Origin: Actinomadura flavalba DSM 45200
GTDB taxonomy: Bacteria > Actinomycetota > Actinomycetes > Streptosporangiales > Streptosporangiaceae
Length of the DNA: 64,000 bases
Assembly (NCBI RefSeq): GCF_000374305.1
Contig: NZ_KB894093.1
Location: 744,001-808,000 of the forward strand
Direction: 5' to 3'
How positions within the stretch are numbered: the stretch's first letter is position 1; the number at the start of each line of letters is the position of its first letter. Of the stretch, positions 8,382 through 15,083 are shown piece after piece. The notes beneath the pieces were generated by a model, which did no database searches, was not told the origin of the DNA, and saw only the letters and a list, made by a program, of their open reading frames with translations. Made by a program: the position numbers and the translations under genes.

Positions 8382-9629
8382 ATGGTCGAAACGACGACGG
8401 ACTACCGGCGCCTCGCCCGGGCTCCCGAGGGGCGCATCCTCGCGGGGGTCTGCACCGGGCTCGGGCGGTCCACCGGCATCGACCCGGTCGTGTACCGGGT
8501 CGGGTTCGCGCTGCTGGTCTTCGCGGGCGGGCAGGGGATCATGCTCTACCTCGCGGCGGCGCTGCTCATGCCGTCGTCGCCCGCGACGTCCTCGCCCGCC
8601 GAGCAGGTGTTCCGGCGCTGGTTCGACGCCGCCGCGGTGCTGTCGGTCCTCGGCGCGCTGCTCGGCGTCGGGGTGCTGCTCAGCCTCCTCGGCAACGGGT
8701 TCTCCACCGACGCCGTCGCGGCGCTGACCGTGTTCGGGCTGGCGCTGCTCACCGTCCACGGGCGGGGCGTCGACCTGGTGGCGGCCGCGCGGTCGTTCCC
8801 GGAGCGGTTGCAGGGGCATCGTCCGCCCGACGTGCAGGAGCCTCCGGCGAGCACGCCGGTGACGTTCGACAAGCCCGCGTCCGCCGGGGGTCCGGGCGGG
8901 CTGCCGGACGGGATGATCGACCTCGCGCGGTACTCGGGGGGCGGCGCGACGGCGGCCGGTGCCGCGCCGTCGGCGGGTGCGTCCGCGCCGGTGAAGGCGA
9001 AGGAGGACTGCGGGCGGAAGGGGTGGCCGGCGCTGACGTCGGTCACCGTGCTCGCGGCGGCGGGCGCGGGGGCGCTGGCCCTGCCGTTCGCCGACGACCG
9101 CTCCGACCTGCGGCTCTGGCTGATCGTCGGCGCCGTCGGGCTGGCGGTCGTCGGGATCGGCACGCTGTTCGGCGGCTGGTTCCGGGCGGGCGGTCTCGCC
9201 ACGACCGGGTCGCTGCTCGTCCTGACGCTGCTGGCCGGGTCGCTGGTCCTCAGCCTGCCGGAAGGCACTCGTTACGGTGATGTCGATTGGAGACCGGTGA
9301 GCACTGTCAGAACACACGAGGTCTACCGGGTCGCGATCGGCAAGGGGCGGCTCGACCTGACCGCGCTGCCGGTCCGCGCCGGTGAGCGCGTCAGCGTGGA
9401 CGCCCAGGTGATGGTCGGCGAGCTGGAGCTGACGGTCCCGCGCGGCGCCCGCGTCCGCCTGCACGCCCGCCTCACCGTGGGCGACCTGCGCGTCGGCGAC
9501 CGCACCGTCAACGGCCCGAAGATCCGCCACACGGAGATCCTGGAGGCCGACGGCGCCCCCGCCAACCCGCCCGTCATCGACCTGAACGTCCGCACCCGCC
9601 TGGGCGACGTGGAGGTCAGCCGTGCCTGA
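8382..9629 (+). CDS. PspC-domain multi-span membrane protein with LiaF-like C-terminus
   Basis: A 415-residue protein. The N-terminal PspC domain (RILAGVCTGLGRSTGID, residues ~14-70) includes one membrane span and is followed by two spans. A Pro/Ala-rich cytosolic loop (~140-205) precedes three more spans (about residues 212-295). The beta-rich C-terminal region (ERVSVDAQVMVGELELTVP, GDVEVSR) looks like the LiaF/toastrack domain that senses or tethers at the envelope. ATG at 8382 has GGAGG eight bases upstream; a GTG at 8358 is rejected for lack of one. Divergent from the sensor kinase, its probable functional partner. Confidence 0.82.
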   Translation: MVETTTDYRRLARAPEGRILAGVCTGLGRSTGIDPVVYRVGFALLVFAGGQGIMLYLAAALLMPSSPATSSPAEQVFRRWFDAAAVLSVLGALLGVGVLLSLLGNGFSTDAVAALTVFGLALLTVHGRGVDLVAAARSFPERLQGHRPPDVQEPPASTPVTFDKPASAGGPGGLPDGMIDLARYSGGGATAAGAAPSAGASAPVKAKEDCGRKGWPALTSVTVLAAAGAGALALPFADDRSDLRLWLIVGAVGLAVVGIGTLFGGWFRAGGLATTGSLLVLTLLAGSLVLSLPEGTRYGDVDWRPVSTVRTHEVYRVAIGKGRLDLTALPVRAGERVSVDAQVMVGELELTVPRGARVRLHARLTVGDLRVGDRTVNGPKIRHTEILEADGAPANPPVIDLNVRTRLGDVEVSRA

Positions 9630-9822
9630 CGCCCGCAAACCCCGCTACGACTTCGGCACGCTTCCCCTCGCCCTGTTCTTCCTCGGCGCCGCCGCCTACT
9701 TCCTCTACACCGGCGTCACCGGCACTCTTCCATTCCCTCTCCTGGAAACGGTCCTCACCACCGTCGCCGCTCTCGCCCTCACCCTCACGTTCCGCGCCCT
9801 CACCTGGCGCCGCCGCCACTGA
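9622..9822 (+). CDS. small two-span membrane protein
   Basis: 66 residues. Two hydrophobic segments (about 14-32 and 39-58) end in a basic RALTWRRRH tail. It overlaps the end of the PspC gene by 8 bp, so it is probably translated from the same message and may be an accessory subunit. No family recognised. Confidence 0.7.
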   Translation: MPDARKPRYDFGTLPLALFFLGAAAYFLYTGVTGTLPFPLLETVLTTVAALALTLTFRALTWRRRH

Positions 9823-9827
9823 TCCCT

Positions 9828-9856
9828 CCACCCGAACCCCGATGCGGGGCGGGTGG
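9828..9856. terminator. hairpin downstream of the PspC operon
   Basis: CCACCC and CCCC on the left pair with GGGG and GGGTGG on the right around the loop GATGC, with a small internal bulge. It lies just after the stop at 9822. The rest of 9857-10074 has no gene I can support; see the finding on a possible remnant. Confidence 0.6.
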
Positions 9857-10074
9857 GGCCCGCCCGTGCCGCAGCGAGATGCCGGTGCACCGGGCGCTGA
9901 TGTCGCGGTGCTCGGTGGTGAAGCCCGGCGAGGTGCCGATGCCGGCGTACACCTGGCCTTGCTGACCGGGCAACTGCACCGACGTCAGCGCGTAGATCGC
10001 CGCACACCCACGCGACCACCGGCTATGCCCCGGCCGGCGTCGGCGGCCTCGGTCGGCGGATGGAGGGCGGATGC

Positions 10075-10503
10075 TCAGGAGGCGCGGGCGTGGAGGGTGA
10101 TGGCGTAGGCGGGGCCGGGGTTGGCGAGGGTGCGGGTGGTGGTGGGGGCGTGGACGCGGGTGCGGCCCGGGCGGAGGGGGCGTTCGGTGACGCCCTGCGG
10201 GGACATGATGATCTCGTCGAGGGTGCCCGCCAGAACGGTGCTGACCTCGGTGGTCCCGGCGGCCGCGGGGGCGGCGCGGTGGCCGGGGGGCCAGACCGTC
10301 AGCCAGGCGTCGATGTCGGGGCGGGTGTTCAGCGGGACGTGCTGGGGCGTGTCGGCGTCGAAGTCGACGCGGTGCCACCACGCGGACGGGCTCGCGGTGA
10401 GGGTGCCGAGGTGGTCGGTGAGCTGGCCGACCGTGGCCGGGCGATGGGCGAGGGCTCGGCCGTGCGGGTCGTCCTGGCCGCGCATCATCAGGTCGGGAAC
10501 CAT
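10075..10503 (-). CDS. degenerate cysteine-dioxygenase-like cupin
   Basis: 142 residues. Its order of motifs follows bacterial cysteine dioxygenase: HRPATVGQLTDHL, DAWLTVWPPGH, then VSTVLAGTLDEI and a final ITLHA strand. In active family members the WxPG is followed by a His-x-His iron-binding pair (LHDHG-like) and a later HEVxN third ligand. Here the same positions read PAAAG and PTTTRTLAN, so all three iron-binding histidines appear lost. It is therefore unlikely to be a dioxygenase and may be a sensor, a scaffold or a decaying copy. A Cys-rich leader peptide lies 75 bp upstream on the same strand. Confidence applies to the gene and fold; loss of activity is inferred by eye alignment. Confidence 0.7.
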   Translation of the reverse strand: MVPDLMMRGQDDPHGRALAHRPATVGQLTDHLGTLTASPSAWWHRVDFDADTPQHVPLNTRPDIDAWLTVWPPGHRAAPAAAGTTEVSTVLAGTLDEIIMSPQGVTERPLRPGRTRVHAPTTTRTLANPGPAYAITLHARAS

Positions 10504-10577
10504 GACAGAGGTCCTTCGTGAGAAAAGAGATCCGGGAAAGGCGAAACGTCATCCGGAAGGGGTCGCCGGTACGAAGG

Positions 10578-10658
10578 TCAGCGACAACACGAAGGACACA
10601 GCGCGCTGGCCGCGCGGCGAAGAGCCACGGGGCTGCGAAGAGCAGAGCGCGCTGACAT
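10578..10658 (-). CDS. Cys-rich leader peptide upstream of the cupin gene
   Basis: A 26-codon frame, ATG 10658 to TGA 10578. It begins MSARSALRSPV and ends RRAASALCPSCCR. Three of its last six residues are cysteine, just before the stop. This resembles the actinobacterial putative leader peptides (RRHVDLxRVxSALC pattern) that use ribosome pausing at Cys codons to control sulfur genes. Its position, same strand and 75 bp before a cysteine-dioxygenase-like gene, fits. Ribosome binding is weak (AGGA close to the ATG). TTGACA occurs at 10695-10690, but no well-spaced -10 follows. Confidence 0.65.
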   Translation of the reverse strand: MSARSALRSPVALRRAASALCPSCCR

Positions 10659-10781
10659 GGGTCCTAGGAGACACTCCGTCACCGAGCGTTGTCAAGTCGG
10701 ACACGGGACGATCACACCGGCGCCACCACCGGCGATGAGCATGACGCGGTGAACGATCATGCTCGACCGAACGGAGCCGCC

Positions 10782-12344
10782 ATGACCCTCGACCGCCGGA
10801 CCGTCCTGCGCGGCGCACTCGTGACCACCGGCACGACGCTGCTCGGGGCGACCGCCGCGCCCGCGTCCGCGTCCGCCGGGCCGATGACGGCGCCCGGCCT
10901 GCTGCGGACGAACCGGCCGCGCCTCACGCACGGCGTGCAGAGCGGCGAGGTCACCGCGCACGACGCCGTCGTGTGGGCGCGCGCCGACCGTCCCGCGCGG
11001 ATGCTGGTGGACGTGTCGCACCGCCCCGACTTCCGGGGCGCGGCGACCGTACGCGGCCCGCTGCTGACGCCCGGCACCGACCTGACCGGCAAGACGCTGC
11101 TGCGCCACCTCCCTCCAGGACGCGAACTGCACTACCGCGTGCGCCTCGACGACGGCCGCGCGGTCTCCGCACCGGTCGGCGGACGGCTGCGCACCGCCCC
11201 GTCCTCCCTTCTGCCGCGCTCGCGCGACGTCTCGTTCGTGTGGTCGGGCGACCTGGCCGGTCAGGGCTGGGGCATCGACCCCGCGCACGGCGGCTACCGG
11301 ATCTTCCGGGCGATGGAGACGCTCGACCCCGACTTCTTCCTGTGCAGCGGCGACCTCGTCTACGCCGACGGCCCGCTCGCCGAGACGGTCGCGCTGCCGG
11401 ACGGCCGCGTCTGGCGCAACGTGCTCACCCCGGAGAAGGCGAAGGTCGCCGAGACGCTCGCCGAGTACCGGGGCCAGTTCCGCTACAACCTGCTGGACGA
11501 GAACCTGCGCCGCTTCAACGCCAGGGTGCCGATGATCTACCAGTGGGACGATCACGAGGTCACGAACAACTGGTACCCGGGCGAGATCCTGGACTCGCCG
11601 CAGTACACCGAGAAGCGCGTGGACGTGCTCGCCGCCCGTGGACGCCGCGCGATGCTGGAGTACACGCCGGTGCGTCCCCGCAGTGGCGACCGCCTCTACC
11701 GGAAGGTCTCCTACGGCCCCCTCCTGGACGTCTTCGTGCTCGACATGCGCACCTACAAGGACGCCAACGGCCCCGGCACCGACCCCCGCCAGCGCGACGG
11801 CGTGCTGGGCCGCGCCCAGCTCGCCTGGCTGAAGCGCGAGCTACGGGCCTCGCGCGCTACGTGGAAGGTGATCGCCGCCGACCTGCCGCTGGGCCTCATC
11901 GTGCCGGACGGCACCGCGTTCGAGGCCGTCGCGCAGGGCGACCCGGGCACGCCGCTCGGCCGCGAACGCGAGATCGCCGACCTGCTCTCCACGCTGAAGC
12001 GCCACAAGGTGCGCAACACGGTATGGCTGACGGCCGACGTTCACTACACGGCCGCGCATCACTACGACCCGGCCAAGGCGGTCTTCCAGGACTTCGACCC
12101 GTTCTGGGAGTTCGTCACCGGCCCCCTGAACGCCGGCGCATTCGGCCCGAACGAGCTCGACGCGACGTTCGGCCCGCAGCTCAAGTTCCGCAAGACGCCG
12201 CCCCGCGCCAACACCTCCCCCGCCGAGGGCTTCCAGTTCTTCGGCCAGGTCGAGATCGACGCCGCCACCCGCACGCTGACCGTCCACCTCCGCGACATCG
12301 ACGGCGCCTCCCTCCACAGCACCCGCCTCACCCCCCACCGCTGA
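10782..12344 (+). CDS. phoD: Tat-exported PhoD-type alkaline phosphatase/phosphodiesterase
   Basis: 520 residues. A twin-arginine signal (DRRTVLRGALVTTGTTLLG, ending near APASASA) indicates export folded through Tat. A PhoD N-terminal beta domain follows (THGVQSGEVTAHDAVVWARA), then the metallophosphatase core with CSGDLVYADG, QWDDHEVTNNW and TADVHYTAAHHY, the Fe/Ca ligand regions. It releases phosphate from phosphomono- or diesters outside the cell. The frame opens at 10689, but the ATG at 10782 gives the signal peptide at the N-terminus. A single GTTCACC half-site (10748-10754, opposite strand) is too little to call a PHO box. Confidence 0.92.
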   Translation: MTLDRRTVLRGALVTTGTTLLGATAAPASASAGPMTAPGLLRTNRPRLTHGVQSGEVTAHDAVVWARADRPARMLVDVSHRPDFRGAATVRGPLLTPGTDLTGKTLLRHLPPGRELHYRVRLDDGRAVSAPVGGRLRTAPSSLLPRSRDVSFVWSGDLAGQGWGIDPAHGGYRIFRAMETLDPDFFLCSGDLVYADGPLAETVALPDGRVWRNVLTPEKAKVAETLAEYRGQFRYNLLDENLRRFNARVPMIYQWDDHEVTNNWYPGEILDSPQYTEKRVDVLAARGRRAMLEYTPVRPRSGDRLYRKVSYGPLLDVFVLDMRTYKDANGPGTDPRQRDGVLGRAQLAWLKRELRASRATWKVIAADLPLGLIVPDGTAFEAVAQGDPGTPLGREREIADLLSTLKRHKVRNTVWLTADVHYTAAHHYDPAKAVFQDFDPFWEFVTGPLNAGAFGPNELDATFGPQLKFRKTPPRANTSPAEGFQFFGQVEIDAATRTLTVHLRDIDGASLHSTRLTPHR

Positions 12345-12858
12345 CACCCCGGGCGACGCGACCCCTCCCCCGCCCCGCGCCGCACCCGCGCTCTCCCCGC
12401 CCGCCCCGACCCGCCCCGCGCCGCCAGTCCCCCGCCGCAGCACCGCCCACGCACAAAGCACCGCCCGCCGAACGAACACCCTGACCAGACCACGCATCAC
12501 ACACCTCCAAGCCACAGCCGACCCCCGCCGACCACGCCCTGAGACCACCCTCCCGCGCACCGAAGGAAAATAAAAACCCGATCCCGAACCTGTGGATAAC
12601 TCTCACGGGGGCTCTGCTCGCGCGGGGCGCGGGGCTGGGTGGCACAACAGGCGTTCGGGCGAAGCCGAGGTCCGTCGCTCAGCGGTGGCCGTCATGTGAG
12701 CAGAGGCAGCGACCGTCGCTCGGCGGTGGCCGGCATGTGGGGTGGGTCAGCGGGAGGTCTAGGTCGCGGGCGGCCCGGATTTCGGGGTGTCTGGCGGTGG
12801 GCGGTGTGGCGGTCGTAGGGTCGGTGGGCAGGGAACCGGATCAGAAGGGCGCGAGATC
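12345..12858. other. gene-free intergenic stretch
   Basis: No reading frame here has credible start signals or coding character; frames crossing it are low-complexity shadows. It contains a C/Pro-rich run (12345-12480), an unusually AT-rich patch (12565-12577), a perfect DnaA-box-like TGTGGATAA (12591-12599), and a 27-bp imperfect direct repeat (CCGTCGCTC(A/G)GCGGTGGCC at 12672-12698 and 12713-12739, two mismatches). Confidence 0.6.
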
Positions 12859-14286
12859 ATGGAGCTCGACCACGAATTCACCGTCCCGGTGCCGGTGGAT
12901 GTGGCCTGGTCGGTGCTGCCGGACGCGGAGCGGGTCGCGGCGAGCGTCCCGGGTGCGACACTGGACGCGGTCGACGGTGACGAGCGGCGAGGACGGCTGC
13001 GGTTGCGGATCGGTGCGATGACCGTCACCTACCGGGGCACCGCGCGGATCGTCTCGGCCGACCAGGCCGCAGGCACGATCACCGTCGAGGCGACCGGCAA
13101 GGAGGCCCGCGGCGCGGGCACCGCCACGGCGACCGTCCAGGCCCGGCTGCGCGGCGAGGACGGCGCCACCCGCGTCGCCCTGCACACGAAGCTGCACGTG
13201 ACCGGACGTCCCGCCGACGTGCCCGCCGACGTCCTCGCCGACGTGGGCGCCCGCCTCGTCGCCCGCTTCGCCAAGAACCTGGACGCCGACCTCCGGCAGA
13301 ACCCGCCCGCCCTCGCCCAGGCCGCCGCGGACGAACCTCCCGCCACCCCGCCGCCTCCCGAGCCGACACCCCCGGACGAACCCGCGCTCCCACCCGAGGC
13401 CGAAGCCGAGACGGCACCCACCCCGGCCCCCGCCGCCTCCGACCTCCCCGCCACCCCCGTCCCCCCGCAGCGCCCCGCCCCCGACGACGCCACCCCGCCG
13501 CCCCGCGCCGCGCCCCCTGCCGCAGACGAACCGCTCCCCGCCTCTCCTCCCGCCACGGGCGCACCCGCCCCCGGCGACGAACCCCTCCCCGCACCGCCTC
13601 CCGCCCCCGGCGCGCCCATCCCCGGCGAAGAACCGCTCCCCGCGTCGCCTCCCGCTACGGGCGCACCCGCCCCCGGCAAGGAACCGCTCCCCGCACCGCC
13701 TCCCGCCACGGGCGCACCCGCCCCACCGCCTCCCGCCACGGGCACGCCCACCCCCGGCAACGAACCGCTCCCCGTACCGCCGCCCGCCCTCGGCGACGTC
13801 ACCGAGCCGCCGGACGCCAGCGCTGAGAGCAACGACGAATCCGCCGAGCCCCGGACCGGTGACGAGCCGGACCCCGTCGCCGGGCCGCGTCCGTCCAACG
13901 GCGCCGCCGACAACGAGACGGGCGCGGACGCGTTCGAAGGCGAACCCACGCCCCTCGTGCCCGACGACCCTGCGCCGCTCCTCACCGAACGGGAAGAGGC
14001 CGACGCGACCGAGCCCAGCCCCCTCCCCGACCCCGACGTCCCAGACGTTCCAGACGAGCCGGTCGTCGAGCGGGTCACGCCGGTCGTGCCGAGGCCACGG
14101 CCGGTGAGTGCGGTGGAGGCGGGCGTCGCGCCGGTGACGCCGCTGCGGCCCCGCGACGCCGTGCCGGTCGCGGCCGAGGGGCCGGAGGAACAGCCGGTGC
14201 CGACGCTGCGCCGGATCGTCCCGCTGGCGGCGCTGCTCGTCGTGCTGCTGCTGATCGTCCGCAGGTTGCGGCGCCGGAGCGGCTGA
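12859..14286 (+). CDS. CoxG-like SRPBCC protein with Pro-rich repeats and C-terminal anchor
   Basis: 475 residues in three parts. Residues 1-150 are a CoxG/SRPBCC domain (ELDHEFTVPVPVDVAWSVL, then VPGATLD, GAMTVTYRGTARI and a C-terminal helix with RLVARFAKNLDADL). Residues ~155-400 are Pro/Ala/Glu-rich and include a 17-residue tandem repeat. A final hydrophobic span (PLAALLVVLLLIVRRLRRR) with an Arg tail suggests a tail anchor, with the CoxG domain cytosolic. CoxG is known as a recruitment factor for Mo-hydroxylase enzymes at the membrane, but no such enzyme is in the window. Start ATG 12859 begins the domain directly. Confidence 0.78.
   Translation: MELDHEFTVPVPVDVAWSVLPDAERVAASVPGATLDAVDGDERRGRLRLRIGAMTVTYRGTARIVSADQAAGTITVEATGKEARGAGTATATVQARLRGEDGATRVALHTKLHVTGRPADVPADVLADVGARLVARFAKNLDADLRQNPPALAQAAADEPPATPPPPEPTPPDEPALPPEAEAETAPTPAPAASDLPATPVPPQRPAPDDATPPPRAAPPAADEPLPASPPATGAPAPGDEPLPAPPPAPGAPIPGEEPLPASPPATGAPAPGKEPLPAPPPATGAPAPPPPATGTPTPGNEPLPVPPPALGDVTEPPDASAESNDESAEPRTGDEPDPVAGPRPSNGAADNETGADAFEGEPTPLVPDDPAPLLTEREEADATEPSPLPDPDVPDVPDEPVVERVTPVVPRPRPVSAVEAGVAPVTPLRPRDAVPVAAEGPEEQPVPTLRRIVPLAALLVVLLLIVRRLRRRSG
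13525..13797 (+). repeat. in-frame 51-bp tandem repeat
   Basis: About four and a half copies of a 17-residue unit, consensus (D/E/K/N)EPLPAxPPATGAPxPG, inside the Pro-rich linker of the CoxG-like protein. One copy carries an extra PPPATG insertion. Likely a length-variable spacer. Confidence 0.8.
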
Positions 14287-14347
14287 GGGCCAGCGGCCGG
14301 GCAAGTCCGCGCAAGATTCCGATCATGATCGGCGGCGCCGGTCGCCG

Positions 14348-15079
14348 GTGCCGGGCATGATCGCGTCGGCTGGTCCCGTGCAGAGCATCGGTGTCCGGCC
14401 GGGACCGGACGAGCAGTGGTGGTACCGGGAGCGCCGCGCCGTGCTCGCCCGCGCGCTGGCGCGGGTCGGCGGGCCGGAACCGGGCCGTGACCAGGCCCTC
14501 GACGTCGGCGCGGGGCGCGGCGCGCTGTCGCTGGCGCTGCTCGACCACGGCTGGCAGGTGACGGCCGTGGACGCCGACCCGGCCGCCGTGGCGCGGTGCC
14601 GGGAGGCGGGCGTCGACGCGCACGTCGCCGACGCGCGCTGGCTGCCGCTGCCGACAGCGAGCTTCGACCTGACGCTGGCGTTCGACGTCCTGGCGCACGT
14701 GGACGACGACCTCGCCGCCGCCCGCGAGATGGCCCGCGTCCTCAAGCCGGGCGGCTCCGCGCTGGTGTCGGTGCCGTGCGACCTGGCGCTGTGGTCGGCG
14801 CACGACATCGCGCGCGGGCGCGTCCGCCGCTACACGCGCGCCACGCTGATGCGGCTGCTCGCCGAGGCGGGCCTGATCTGCGAGCAGGTCACGCACTGGA
14901 ACGTGCTGCTGCGCCCGGCGGTCCGGTTGCGCCGGCACTGCGTGGACGGCTGGGAGCCGCGTCCCCGGCATCCGGTCGTGAACCGGTTGCTGGCGTGGCT
15001 GCTGGCCGCCGAACGCCGCCTGCCCGTCGGCTCGTTCCCGGGCACGACGCTGCTGGCGCGCGCCCGGCGTCCGGGCTGA
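14348..15079 (+). CDS. class I SAM-dependent methyltransferase
   Basis: 243 residues. Motif I ALDVGAGRGALSLALL, motif II ending VTAVDAD, motif III HVADARWLPLP, motif IV FDLTLAFDVLAHV and post-motif LKPGGSALVSVPC form a complete Rossmann methyltransferase. An SAM-dependent small-molecule or lipid substrate is likely but unknown. The start is uncertain between GTG 14348 and ATG 14357; neither has a strong ribosome site. It ends 4 bp from the convergent glycosyltransferase stop, and a link with wall polymer synthesis is only a guess from location. Confidence 0.85.
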   Translation: MPGMIASAGPVQSIGVRPGPDEQWWYRERRAVLARALARVGGPEPGRDQALDVGAGRGALSLALLDHGWQVTAVDADPAAVARCREAGVDAHVADARWLPLPTASFDLTLAFDVLAHVDDDLAAAREMARVLKPGGSALVSVPCDLALWSAHDIARGRVRRYTRATLMRLLAEAGLICEQVTHWNVLLRPAVRLRRHCVDGWEPRPRHPVVNRLLAWLLAAERRLPVGSFPGTTLLARARRPG

Positions 15080-15083
15080 CGGG

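Noticed and set aside
10661..10695. TTGACA...TAGGAC as promoter of the Cys leader at 10578
   Set aside because: The 23-nt spacing is too long for a standard promoter; left unannotated.
10748..10754. GTTCACC half-site upstream of phoD as a PHO box
   Set aside because: Only one unit on the opposite strand, without an 11-bp repeat partner.
12591..12599. Replication origin at the DnaA box
   Set aside because: Single box, no dnaA/dnaN genes and no box cluster.
13525..13797. Tandem repeat considered as CRISPR or VNTR locus
   Set aside because: Units are contiguous, in-frame and encode the Pro-rich linker; there are no spacers.
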